This document shows, one piece after another, positions 32,510 to 44,450 of a stretch of DNA of 64,000 bases; the stretch's first letter is position 1; each line of letters begins with the position of its first letter. The stretch is from Cyanodermella asteris (taxonomy: Eukaryota > Ascomycota > Lecanoromycetes > Ostropales > Stictidaceae), in the NCBI GenBank assembly GCA_900618795.1, contig UYJD01000002.1:2549077-2613076 (forward strand). Reading direction: 5' to 3'. The notes under the pieces were generated by a model. The model was not told where the DNA came from and searched no databases. It saw only the letters and a list, made by a program, of their open reading frames with translations. Both the position numbers and the translations under genes were made by a program.

Positions 32510-34292
32510 TCACCTTGTTACCCTTTTCCTAAATGCTAGTGGTATGGGTCTGAAAGGCTCTAAGGTGAACCCACCTGCCGAGAGCCTGTTGATATCATTT
32601 TGTACAGCTGTAGGATCCAGACCCTCGCCGAGCTCGACCCGATATTCCTTGAGCAGCGTGGCAAATGTGGCGACAGACTCAGATTGAGTGAACCTCCTTC
32701 CAAGACATGCGCGACCACCGCCGGAGAACGTTTGCATGGTACCTTTCACTTGTCTGGCCCTGTCCGCAGTGAGCACCTTCTTCTCGTCACGCTCATAGCG
32801 TTCGCCACCATGCGGCATCCCGACTGGATCCGCCCATCTCTCAGGCTTGATCACGCTTGCGTCCGGCCAGTACCGCTCGGAATAGTGCACTGCGTCCGAA
32901 TTGAGATAGACCCGGCATTCAGCGGGAAGAATGTGTCGGCGGCTTGGTCCGTCCTCTGGATGCAAATTGATGGTAGCTGGATTCTTGGTCAAGGTCTTCG
33001 CAATCGTTGACAGCGTCGGGAACAGTCGCAGAATTTCGTACATGAAGCCGTAAGTATACTCGAACTTCTTGAAGTCGTCCGTATAGGTCAGCTCAGTTCG
33101 ACCTTGTGCGGCTGCTTCGGTGTAGACCTGGTCAACCTCGGCGATTACCTTGTCCTGGATATCTTGCCGGAGGGCGAGGGCAATTAGACCATATATCAGC
33201 GTGTGGGCTGTTGTTTCATACCCGACCAACAGCATGACAAAAACATTTCCAAGTACTTGATCTTCAGTAAATGCTCGTTTGCGGTCTGAACCGGTACCCT
33301 CGTGCGCAGAGGCGTGGAGAATACTGGTCAGTAAATTTCCCTTCCAACCCGTCGAAGCATCATCCTTTCGATCAAGCATCGCCGTCTCGGTCTTGACCAT
33401 CTCCCGCATGTACTTGTCAAGCTGCTCGTGAGCAATCACTATCTTGCCCATGCCAGCAATGCGCGTGAACCACTTCGGCAATATCAGGATTGGAATGATG
33501 CCATCTGTCACCTCGAACAAAGCTTTGCTGAGGCTAATCTTGTATCCAGGAGGAATGTTCTTTTGAGGGTCCAGATCTTCGGCTTTGAAGTCTAACCTCC
33601 TACCGAAGCCGGTCAAGGCAATAACGCCCAGAGTCAATTGCTGCGTGAAAGAAAGCATGTCATGCGACCCTCCATCCGCTAGCGGGTGCATCAGCGTTCG
33701 GGTCAGAGACGCGGTTTCCGTCCAAACAAGGTCGTTCATCCCGGCAGCATCCTCAAACGGCGGAGCAGTGATGCGGAGGTGGAATTGGAACTCTTTGCCT
33801 TCGGTCGTTGCAACATTAGGACCGTTCGGCTCAAGCACCTCTGATGTCGTGTCAGTCCGAACTACGATCGCAAAGATTATACTCACTCATCTTGTCCCGC
33901 GGCTTGATGAATTCAGCACGTCTATTCATGACGTCCCAACCCATATCAGCGTCAGCGCTCTAGCAGATGATACCTTCCGGCGACACAACAAGAAATGCCT
34001 CGCCGTATTCTTGGTGAGCTCGTCCTTTGTCTTCCCACGCCCAGTCCAAGATCGAGAAGCGGATCCATCGCGGCCAGCCGTCGCCGCGCAACAATCTTTT
34101 CGCAAACACTTTCCGGACGAAGGGCGCCAGTAGTTTACCAAATACCTCTGTCTCCAAGGCAGGAACGATGGTGTACGGAAGCCCCGTATTTCTAGCAGCG
34201 TTGACGTTGGTCGCAAGTTTCGCGAATTTGAGCACGGCAAATCCAAGGCCTATCACGAGCCACAGCCACAAGAGTGGTGGTAAGTCCATCAT
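32510..34292 (-). CDS. Cytochrome P450 with one in-frame stop codon
   Basis: Microsomal heme monooxygenase of a fungal long-chain P450 type. Exons are 33887-34292 and 32510-33840 (578 codons, including the stop). The N-terminal anchor follows MMDLPPLLWLWLVIGLGFAV; the start at 34292 precedes it directly. Core motifs are intact: I-helix LLVGYETTAHTL, K-helix EILRLFP, and heme loop FSGGGRACLGRRF with the Cys ligand. Codon 111 is TAG (33960-33962), in the strand region after VVSPEGIIC, and the following residues SADADMGWDVMNRR continue the family pattern. No intron fits around it. The gene is therefore either a very recent pseudogene, a null allele of this isolate, or a read-through case; the rest shows no decay. 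Confidence 0.85.
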
Positions 34293-36027
34293 CTTGCAGG
34301 CTCGTTGACAGTCCGAAAGGAAACTTTCGCAGAGCGAGGCTAGGTAGTAAGCTACAGATATATAATATTGCGAAAGATTGGGGTGGAGCTCTACATGTGC
34401 ACCGGCCCTGTTCACGATGTTTCACAATACAGGTTTTGGGTGAACATGCACTGGCTGATCCGCGTCGAGACCTCGATCATGGCCCTCGGGAAAGTGCGGA
34501 GCAATCCCAAGGTGGAAAATAGCTTCCAAATATGGTTTCAACCCGTGAGGTTGTTTTGCATAAGCCAGGTTGCACAAGGAGAGGGGTCGTACAGGGGTTT
34601 CCTAACCAAAGCCCACCTTCTGTCAGGCGCCCGTACCAGTATCAACGACTGGGCGTACAGCATCCAGTGCAATCGGTCGATCGCGAGACACCACCATACT
34701 TCGGATGGTGACGCGAGGATTTGACACGACAATATTTTGTTTGCGTATGTTGCTGTCAATGGAAGCCTGAAAACGGCCTAGCATCGCATGGAAAGACAGA
34801 ACATCGCTCTTTTGCATTCACGCCGTAAAGAGGTGGAACAATCGGAGCAGCTCATGCACATCAAGAACAGTTCTCAGAGATAACGTGGAAATTTGGTGTT
34901 GCTGTGATGCCTTGTACGGGCGGCGGACCAGCGCCACCATGCGTAGCTCTGCCCAACCACCCCAATCTTTTTGCGCTTATGGCCAGCTTCCGAATCTCGC
35001 TCTTGACGAGCTCGGCGTCTAGGTAGCCTGTTGGCCCCTGTGGGGTGAATGGGGTGATTTTGGACAGATCGTGAGGATTTGCGGTGGAACATTACATGGT
35101 GGGTAGGCTTGGGCACGATCTGTGAGGCCTCTCTGAATGGGTGCTTCGATGAGGGGTGTATATTGTACAGGCGTGTGAAAACTGCAGCAGCAGATGAGTA
35201 CGGCGAGGTCTTTCTCGATAGCCATATTTGAAACGGATCAACTTTGTGGGGATATGGAAGTTTGGTTTTGATATCGATTACTCTACCTGGCAGTGTTGAG
35301 GAGACCAACCTCGTGCAGTAAAGGATGCTGGACTTGAGCTGAGTTTATGTCAGCTCTGGTGACCTGCCTCGAGACCTGGTCGCTTTGTGACCACTTTCTG
35401 CTCTCTCATCTCCTTTAGAACCATGATAAAGATGTCTGTGGTCAGTGTGCAAAGCTCTCGGAATATACACATGCATTCATGATCGAAAGTTTCTGTCAGC
35501 CTCAACCTCATCAGCAGACATATATATGCAGTGAGTACGAGGTCTTTAGCACTTCAATTGATTGAGTTAGCGTGTTATTCCGAGTCCAGCGTCGATTTTG
35601 AGCTTCATGATTTCAAGTATATACCTAACTGCTCACATGTTCAGATGAAGGTGGGCGAGAGATACGAGGTCGTCATCGGGAGCTCACTCCGCTCGAGCCC
35701 CGCGTTGTCTTCAAACATGCCGCCTCCGGTTCAGGAACAAACGTTATCCACACTTTGATGCGCATGCTTGATAATCATCATTGCCGGGTTCTTTTATGCC
35801 ATCGAGGACCCACCGTGCCATCGAATACAAAAGACCAAGCTTGCAAGCTCTGTTGAGGAAGTCTTCTAAGTATACTCTGTCATCCTGGTTTTGTGGCATC
35901 TACCCCATTGCTCCCCCTCGTCTACTCTCTGCGGCCATTCCCAAGCTCCCATTTTCTACACCATCTCCAATACTAACCACAGCCCATCTCCAACACTATC
36001 TGCAATCCACCTCTCTCAATCTTCGAA
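34293..36027. other. 1.7-kb stretch without a supported gene
   Basis: Contains the promoter of the P450 gene, a minus-strand frame at about 34861-35092 that looks slightly coding-like but has no start or family match, and a CT-rich leader (35880-36027) for the PLP-enzyme gene. Confidence 0.4.
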
Positions 36028-37263
36028 ATGGGTCCCCCAATCCCCTCCCCTCTGGCTACCTCCCACCTCTCCCCCTCAACCCTCGCGATCCACGCCGACG
36101 ACCACCTAAACACCACCACCGACATCGCCCCGGCCCTCCACACCAGCACCACCTTCCGCTACAACCCCGACCCATCACTCCTGACCCCCGCCAGCGACTT
36201 CACCGGCACGCACCGGCCGGACTACTACATCTACAGCCGCGAATCCGCGCCGACCTCCTCCCGCTTCGAATCCGTCCTCTCGGCCCTCCTCAAAGCCCCC
36301 TCCGTAACCTACTCCTCCGGCCTCGCGGCAATCTTCGCAGCGTACACGCTCCTCAATTCGAGAAAAGTGGCGGTCACGGGCGGCTATCACGGAACGTTCG
36401 GGGTCCTGGGGATCCATTCCCGGCTCGGGGGTTTGCGGATCGTGGATCTGGATTGCGAGGACGCCGAACTGGGTCCGGGGGACGTGGTCCACGTCGAGAC
36501 TCCCGTGAACCCCACCGGCGAAGCGCGGGACCTCTCGTTCTATAAGCGAAAAGCAATCCGGACGGGCGCGTACTTGCTCGTCGACGCGACGTTCGGGCCC
36601 CCCGGCCTTCAAGATCCCTTTGAATTCGGTGCCGACTTGGTCATGCACAGCGGGACAAAGTACCTGGGCGGCCACTCGGACATGCTCTGCGGCGTCCTCG
36701 CGACGCGGAATCAGGAATGGTATCAACAGCTTCTCGCAGACAGATTGTTCCTCGGCAGCGTCCTTGGGGGGCTGGAAGGCTGGCTCGGCGTCCGTAGCGT
36801 ACGGACGCTGGAACTACGTGTCGCGGTACAGAGTGAGAGTGCAACGAAACTCGTAACATGGCTCCACGGATGCCTCACCGGTGGGGACGGGAGCAATGAT
36901 AAATACGATTGTGTGGCGAAGATGGGCGGCGATGTCAGAAAAGTCCTCGCGGGAGTCACGCATGCGAGCGTACAGAGTGAGGAGGATTTGGTGTGGATAA
37001 GGAAACAGATGCCCGGGGGATTCGGTCCGGTGTTTGCGGTTACGGCGCGAGATGAGAATTTGGCGAGGAGGTTGCCGAGTAAATTGAAGTTGTTCTACCA
37101 TGCAACTAGCCTGGGCGGTGTGGAGAGTTTGGTGGAGTGGAGGGCCATGTCGGATGCGACTGTGGATAAGAGGGTTTTGAGGTTTAGCATCGGGGTCGAG
37201 AGGTTTGAGGATCTGAGGGAGGATATTTGGGAGGCGTGCAAGGAACTGGCCGCTGAAGTATGA
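36028..37263 (+). CDS. Cys/Met-metabolism PLP-dependent enzyme (cystathionine lyase/synthase family)
   Basis: PLP enzyme of the transsulfuration family that cleaves or forms the C-S bond of cystathionine or related thioethers. It is intronless, 411 aa, close to the usual length. Visible features are an early YSRESAPTSSRFE segment that binds phosphate (usual form YSR..NPT), YSSGLAAIFA, ETPVNPTGEARDL, DATFGPP, and the PLP lysine motif MHSGTKYLGGHSD with Lys211. The C-terminal half holds the family ending SLGGVESLVEWR and LRFSIGVE. Whether it is a beta-lyase, gamma-lyase or gamma-synthase cannot be decided by eye. It does not sit with other sulfur genes here. Confidence 0.9.
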   Translation: MGPPIPSPLATSHLSPSTLAIHADDHLNTTTDIAPALHTSTTFRYNPDPSLLTPASDFTGTHRPDYYIYSRESAPTSSRFESVLSALLKAPSVTYSSGLAAIFAAYTLLNSRKVAVTGGYHGTFGVLGIHSRLGGLRIVDLDCEDAELGPGDVVHVETPVNPTGEARDLSFYKRKAIRTGAYLLVDATFGPPGLQDPFEFGADLVMHSGTKYLGGHSDMLCGVLATRNQEWYQQLLADRLFLGSVLGGLEGWLGVRSVRTLELRVAVQSESATKLVTWLHGCLTGGDGSNDKYDCVAKMGGDVRKVLAGVTHASVQSEEDLVWIRKQMPGGFGPVFAVTARDENLARRLPSKLKLFYHATSLGGVESLVEWRAMSDATVDKRVLRFSIGVERFEDLREDIWEACKELAAEV

Positions 37264-37583
37264 ACACGTTCCGGAGAAGATTTCTTGCTGAAAATACAAT
37301 AGATTTTGGTTCTTGAGATGGAATGTTTCCCCTCGTCAAAATGCAACATGCGCGTCCTGTGAAATGCGGTCTTCATGGCGCTTCCCTGAACGCCGCGCTT
37401 GCAAATACAAATGTCCTGCCTCGGGACTGGAAAATGGATGATACTGAACCTACTGCTGGCTTTGCCTGGAGAGCGGCCGACTGTTGCCTCCTGGCTTCCC
37501 GAGCTCGACAAATCGCTTGAAAGACGCAAGACCAGACGCCTTCGTCGGAGCTGCTGGCAGCGCCTCCACAAGACGTTCTCGAT
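37264..37583. other. Convergent 3' spacer
   Basis: About 320 bases between two convergent genes; only 3' untranslated sequence is expected and nothing else is seen. Confidence 0.5.
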
Positions 37584-40500
37584 CTAGGAAATGGTCAGCT
37601 TGACGTTCAATACAATCCCCTCCTCGATGGATCTAGACTCACCTTCTTCCTTCTCAAACCCAACATTGATGTCATCCCTCTCCCCCGCAAACTCCGGCAT
37701 GTCCAAACTCACAAACGTCGCATCCGGCTCACTCAGACTCCTCGGCACCCCAAACCTCGCATCCACAAACCTCAAATAGAACTTGCCCGAAACATGGCTC
37801 GCCTCGTAGTGATCCGTGCTCGACAGCGCAAAGCTCATGCACTGCCCATCCGGCATGTCCTTGAAGAACGCCAGCAGCTGCAGCATACTCTTCTTCTCGT
37901 CCTGCACAATCTGGATGCGCGCCCGCGTCGCTTCCATTTTCTTGGGCATGCCCGCCGCTTTCAGCTGCCCCTTGATTGAGAAGTAGGTCGAGATTCCGTC
38001 GTAGAGGACGCGGTAGCCGGTTACGATTTCTTCGAATTCGTGCATGTCGGCCATGGAGGGGAAGTGGTAGCGGATGGTCGAGGCGGCGGTCGCTTTCTTC
38101 TTGAATGCCTCCTGCAGAGGCGCAGTGTAGCCGTTTGGAAGTTTGTTCTCCATAAGCGCAACCACGAGGCTGGATTCTTGGGATCGACGCAACTTGATGC
38201 TGTTCAGGTCGAGGTCGTCGAGGCCGATCTTTAGCTCTCCCGGCTTGATTATTGGGCGGTCGACGAGCCGGCCCACGTTGCTGTCTGCTGTGATTCTGAA
38301 ACGCTCCGAATGGCGCGGGTCGACGCCGTTTTCCATCTTGGACAAGATATGGATGTCCGTCCATTGAACGCCTTGGATATCGAGCAAATTCCCCGGGGTG
38401 CCGGGTACGGCTGTCGACACGGATATTTTGGTCACTTTCATGGTACCGATATTGATCTCGTCGCTCGCGAGATAAGATCCACTAAGCTTCTCGCAAAAGC
38501 GGTTGCGATCTTCCGGGTCGCGGAACGCTGGTATGATCCTATGTGCTTGATCGTCTTTGACCACTTGCAGGAGGAGCGCCGGAATACCTTGCTCTCCTCG
38601 AAGCAGACTGTGGAGGACTGGAAAGTTGCGATCGAACCACATGCTGACGTTGCTCAAAGCTTTGATATCTGGGGAGGTTATCACGACCATACGATGGCCC
38701 TGGTGGATTGTCTTTCCATCTTGATCGGGAGGAGATGTCTTGGCATACAGCCGCATCGCACAGTCCTTGATTGGATTTGAGGGCAACGGATGGGCCACAC
38801 CCTTGGGTGGAATATAGTTAAAGTCGTACAAACGAGTCTCGTAGATCAGACGCTCATGCTCGGAAGGTGACCACTCGTCCATGACTTGCTTGTTGTACTC
38901 ACGAATACCCCATAGAGTTTTGAAGTCGTCCTTTTCCAGCCGTATGACAATGCTGAATTCTGCCATTAGTTGAATTCGAATGCTGTGGGACCGCGGACGA
39001 AGCTCAACCTCTTTCCAGGATGGCAGGCCTCTGCCATCAGCTCGAATGCGAAGATTGACCTGTCCGTCTTGTGTACAGATGACCATTTCCATTTGCGACA
39101 TTGACTTGTCTCTGATCAAGGATATCACACAGGGCAAGACGAGGTCCTCGTCCTCTTCATCCTCGCTGACATGAGGCAGAGTCACCTGCGTCTCGGCGAA
39201 TAGATGACCGTAGCTGAAGTGACGGGGGGTGTCTGCCAACACAATGCCAAAGAATGGTTTGTCTGTCGGTTTGTCTGGGCTTTGTGATGCAGTGTACCCT
39301 GCTGTCAAGGTCCGAATCACGTTCGGCAGCTGAGGATATTCCACGAAGAAGCTCGCGAAATTGATGTGGAGCGACTCCGGCGTCGGCAACAGACGCCGTC
39401 GCGATACTGAAGAGATGAAGGTCTCAATCTGAATCTTCAAGGTATGATAGACTTGCTGCAAAGCTGGCCCCTCGAGCCCGTCGCTGGGCTGTGTAAAGTC
39501 GGACTGCGGATCCCGAATCACTTGGGGTATGATGCGCTCAACAATCCACCACGCCTTGGCAACCTCAATAAAAGGTTGTCGCAAAGACTCATCGACTGCC
39601 TCAGATCGAGCGGCGACGTTCTGGTTGAGTTCTTTTATCCGGAGTTCGAATGCCTTTCGCCCCCTCAGATTCCACCATGAAGCGAGACGCAACCATTGTG
39701 CTAGATGTTTGCCAATGATAGACATGGCGTCCTGCCCTGCCTGAGTGAAGCAGCTTTGCAAAGCATCTACGCATGGTATGAAATCATCCGTGAGGGAGCC
39801 TCGTCGGGGTTCGTATACCGGTTGCGAATATTGGCCTGCCGCGGGCTGCTCTGGTGGAGGGACACGCCCTGGCGAGTGTACCTGCACTGGTGAGACCGCA
39901 CCGGGCGATGGGCCACGCCCAGTGAAAGACCCGGGTGCAAGACCGTAGGCCGAGTTGGTGGGCAGTTCTTGCGCTGGTGATGGCCCACCTCGACTAGAAG
40001 AAGGACGCGAGCTTGAGTGATTATCAACCGAACTGCCTCGACTTCTTTGGTCGTGAAAGGGAATGTCTAATGATTGCTGATTTGAGACCACAGGCTGAAG
40101 ACTGTGTCCATTCTGGGTAGTGGAATGAGGATGGCGAGGGGGAGCGGGCTGAGCAGGTGGCAAGACTGGGATTGTTGGCTGCTGGATCGTGGGAGGTAGT
40201 CCTGGCGGTATTCCGGGCGGTGGTACGGGCAGGTCTGCCAGGCTTGGTCCACCAGGCCCAGGAGCGGCATGCATTTGTCTTTGTTGCGATGGGACTTGGG
40301 TCGGCAGGTTGGAGAAAGAATTTTGCCTCATGTCTGTTGGTAGTCCTTGTACACGAGGTTGTTGAGTCTGACTGTGAGGGTTTTCATGCTCTCTATATTT
40401 TGGTTAGATGTACTGAATAAATCAAGGTAGGGGAACATACGACTGGTCACCAGCCAACTGCTGTGAGCCGAGAGAAATGGGTGAAGCAGGAGGTCTTCGA

Positions 40501-41933
40501 TGTGCATCGGTCTGACTCTGTCTGACCTGGGGAGAGGTAAACTGCTGAGGAACGGGAGGCTGTGGCTGCTGAGTTCTATGCGTCGGGGCAGCTTGGCCTG
40601 ATGGTGGGAGTGGGCGGGCAGCAGCGTACCCGCTAGGTTGATAAGCCTCAGCAGGCTTCCAACGGTCGGCCAAGGAAATGTCTTGCGAAGGGCCCATGAG
40701 TCTATCAAGAGTGTGAGAGATTGGGGAATACGGCGAGTACTGTGCACTGTCGGGTGGTGCAGGGATCTCCTGCGAGGGCGGTTGTGGTTGCGAAAGTGGT
40801 TGTGAAGGTGGATTCTGATACTGATCATGCTGCTGGACCTGTTCCTGTAGTTGGAGAGGAGGCATCATCACAGGACTTCTGCTTGGTGAATGTCCACGTC
40901 GGAAGTCGCCAGAATAAACATCCGCAGGTGCATTATCTGCGGATGGATGAGGTGCAAGACGAGTCGTAGGAGGAGTGTAATCATTCTGGGTCTGCGTCTG
41001 CATCTGAGTTTGTATCTGCGGTGGAGGGCCTGGAGGTGGCTCTGGAGATGATGGATTTGATCTCCGTTTCATGTCTGGATGACTGAGCACCTGATCCCAG
41101 AGGTTGGCGGCATTCTTCTTTCGCGCCTCCGTCGGTCGCTCAGGCTTGTGCATGGCATTGAGAATGTCCTGCATTTTCGAACCTCCGCCGTAACGCGCTT
41201 TGAGTCTGTCCATTGCACCCGCGAGCGGCGGCGGGGCTTGGATCTCCGGCTGAGGGGCGAGTGCATTTGGATCAAGCGAGCTTCCATACATTTGCCTCGC
41301 AGCAACTGTGTCCGGGTTCGTGCTGGGTGCTTCGCGCTGCCTCAGACCCTCTTCCATGTTGAAAGACCGCCGCTTCTGTAGAAAGCCTGGGCCAGCGTTG
41401 GGCCTCCTCGTAGTCGGAGCTCTATCTATCGTGGCGGCCGGTGCATTTACAGCAGGTAGATGTAACTCCTGACCATTGGACGTAGTCAGGTGTAGCTCCG
41501 AGCTGTCGTCGCCATTGCTAGGAACCCCATCGCCGCCACGACTTCGAATGGTGGAAAGTTGACCAGCATTCCTTGCGACCTCGATGGTTGGTAACTCGGC
41601 CTCGTCGCCGCCCTCTCCGATGACCAGGGGTCGTTCCTCAGAGAAGCCAACATGAATACCTTTGCCTCTGCGAAGTGGCGGCAATGCATATACAGGATTG
41701 GGATCCGGCAATGGCTCGCCAAGTCCGTTGTCATTGTCCTCGAGATCGAGCTTGGGCTGCGGAGGCTGTGAAGGAAACTGTATCGGAGGAATAGTGCTAT
41801 CTGGCGGCGGGGAACCACCTGGTCCATACAAGAAATCAGAAACGCCGTCAGGAGGTGCCGGTCTATCATCTGTGTTTCCTCGACTGAGTTTCGCAGCTTT
41901 GGAAATGAGCTTGTTTGTCCATCTCGAAGTCAT
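37584..41933 (-). CDS. Large conserved-looking fungal protein of unknown function
   Basis: Protein of 1433 aa from exons 40441-41933 and 37584-40392, joined in phase by a 48-nt intron (GTATGT donor) to give GDQSEHENPHSQTQQPR. The start is placed at MTSRWTNKLISKAAKLSRG (41933). The N-terminal ~600 residues are disordered, rich in Pro, Gln and Ser with acidic and charged patches, resembling a signalling or RNA-associated scaffold. The C-terminal ~750 residues look folded: a helical part with WLRLASWWNLRGRKAFELRI, then strand-rich segments that could form pleckstrin-like folds (for example HRIIPAFRDPEDRNRFCEKL), ending in LNVKLTIS. I do not recognise the family and assign no role. No transmembrane segment or signal peptide is visible. 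Confidence 0.85.
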
Positions 41934-44450
41934 GATCGAGCAGGGTCCCACCTCAGCGCGGCCGGGTTGGAGGGCGCTTGCACCATGAAAGTGTGGAGGT
42001 CGAGCACCAAAATCCACTCGACGCGTTCCAGGATGACTGTACCCCAAGCCTGTGGCGACAACGATGAGATTTGTGAGCTAACAAGGGCCAGACAAGATGA
42101 TTATCACGTGGGCGACCGGGCAGGCCAAGGAGGTAGGGCGGGTGGGCAATGAGGCCAGATCGGGGACCGCGCGGGTCAGCGTCTAGTGAGCTTGCACGAC
42201 GGCGGAATCCAAGACCCGGGCGGGCAGGAAGCGGAATCAGATTGTCGTTTGCAGGCGACGATGGCGGAGGGCACGAAGTGGGTGGCCGTGGTGGCTGCCA
42301 ACAGGTATTCCGTCGTGGTGGGCAATACCGAGGCGACAGGGAAACCCGATCAGGCGTCTCGACGTGTTCAGAGATGAAACTCAGCTGGCGGGAGCAGCAG
42401 CAACGTGGGGCTCTGGCTGAAGGGACGTGGTTCGACGGCAGAAGCTTAAAAGACGTACTTCGCGAAGAAGTAGTTCACACCCCAAAGCTAGACCGAGGTG
42501 TATGCTGATGATGGCAATAGTCATCCAAAGTCGATTGTCTGAGAGCTGAAGCGACAGGTCGGGAGGTGTCGCGTGCCTCAACACCCGAGAAGCAGGCTTG
42601 CGGCGTCTGCACTCGGTTAAATAAGCCCTGTGGGTGCCTGAATGCTTAATGCACCATAACCTGGAGTGCCCGATGCTGGAGTGTGTAGAGACTGTAGTTT
42701 AGGCGAAGCAAGGATGTGTCTGGGGATGGTTATCAGCTGAAGGCGGCAAAATGCTGTGGCGGCAAATACCGCTGATGACCATGGATGGCTGAAATGTGAG
42801 TCGATATCAGGCACATCAGTTCGGCATAGCCGCTTGTTGCTGGCCTCTATCATCTCGACTATCAGGACAAGTCTTCTCGCGTCTCGAGTTGCTGTTCATC
42901 GTGCAGGCTGTGATTCAATACTTCCTCGACTGACTTGGCGGCTCCGGAAAAGACTCGGTGAGCCCCCGATGCTGCGGACATTAGGTGGGTGTCCAGCGAT
43001 CAGACAGCGGCTGGGCCCCTGGAAGACCCCACTGCGTACGAGCTACAGGGGGTTGCGCCCCCGGAACGATCGCTGAACGCATCCATTTGGCTGAACGCCG
43101 TCGCCGTGCGGGACCATGAATAAGGCTTTCTCCGGCAGAGACGAGACCGCTTTCTTTGCGTTAACAAACTTGCATCATATCTCGTCAACTTGGACGTCCT
43201 TTCGGTCCTCTTTTGCCGGTTATGACTACTTTGCTGCTCATGCCTTGTACGTTTGAACGCGGGAGGGACCTGACTTGTCCTACTTCTACGCCTTGTCACA
43301 CTGCGCAACGAACCAAAAGTGCAAACTTCCTGTCTATTTAGATTCATGCTTCACTGCATGCCCTTGCTGGTACATGAGTATTTCAAGTTCGTCTGTATAT
43401 CCATCATCTGTTGAGATACTTCCTTTTCGTGTTCGACAACTCCTGTACAACATCGAATTTGCGATAAGATGCTCTATCAATCGGTGCCTCACTCGTATCA
43501 CGGAAGTACGTGTCGCCTAGAATAGCCGAATCTCATCGCCCATTGGATGTGGCCCATGATGCGCCAAGCAGGGGTTAAGCTTCTGTTCGATCCGCTGGTT
43601 CAGAATGGTCGGCTTTCATTACACACCCAAAGTATCCTTATCGATGGCATTTCACAATTTACAGCCTCGAAGAAACCCTTCAGGGCGGAGGGAGGGTTCT
43701 TTATCGCATCGAACGACGAGGCCACATTTCGCAGGGAGCAGACCACCAGCTGCTGGCATGTGTGGAGTCGGCGACTTTGGTGCACGCCCTTGGTTTATAC
43801 CCTGTCGTCTTCCACGCGGCAGGGCTGCGAATACGTCAGGGTCCGCACGTCTGCCAGGATCCCATGGTTTTGAATGTGTCCACAACCATTCCTGAGAAAC
43901 CTGACGCGGCCGACGACTTGGCGGCGCAGAGCAGGATTGGAACGATGGCAATAGTTCACACTGTCGATAAGCTGTATTAGTGCGCGACATGGTGCATCGC
44001 GACAGTTAGAGGTGATGCCTGCAATGGGATGACATGTATGCGGTGACCGATTGGAATGGTGTGCAGTAGCACCAACAGTGTCTCATACAGTCATCCAGTC
44101 ATACAGTGGCCAAGGAATGGCGCAGAAGACTCTCTGACGATTAGGAAACAGCGGCTTGAGTTGGATGAGAAGGCTGTTGCATGCGTGGTTGCTTCTGCGA
44201 GGCTGACGCTGCTGCTGACCAAAGACGGGGCGGCTTTGCTTCTCAGGTGCAGCCAACCCGCTAATACGACCTGCTGTGCGCTTTTCCCGTGCTGCTCGTC
44301 TCAACCAGCGACTGCCTTTGTCTCACTCACCACCATTGCTACCGCAGACGACTCTACTCTAATACCGTCTCTCCTTCTTACTGTCGTTTGCCATACACTA
44401 CTTCGCTTCATGTTTGCGCCCTTCCTTTTCTAACCCCACACTTTTACGCC
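41934..44450. other. 2.5-kb stretch without recognisable gene
   Basis: Promoters of the two flanking divergent genes lie at its ends, with a pyrimidine-rich leader before 44451. Between them only short overlapping frames are present on both strands; none shows a domain or splice pattern. Confidence 0.45.

Noticed and set aside
34861-35092. Minus-strand open frame with a coding-like peptide (AELVKSEIRKLAISAKRLGW)
   Set aside because: It has no start codon, no clear acceptor and no family match, and an overlapping frame is equally open, so it was not called a gene.
43000-44000. Overlapping frames on both strands suggesting a gene
   Set aside because: No start context, splice signals or domain; lengths are within what chance gives at this base composition.
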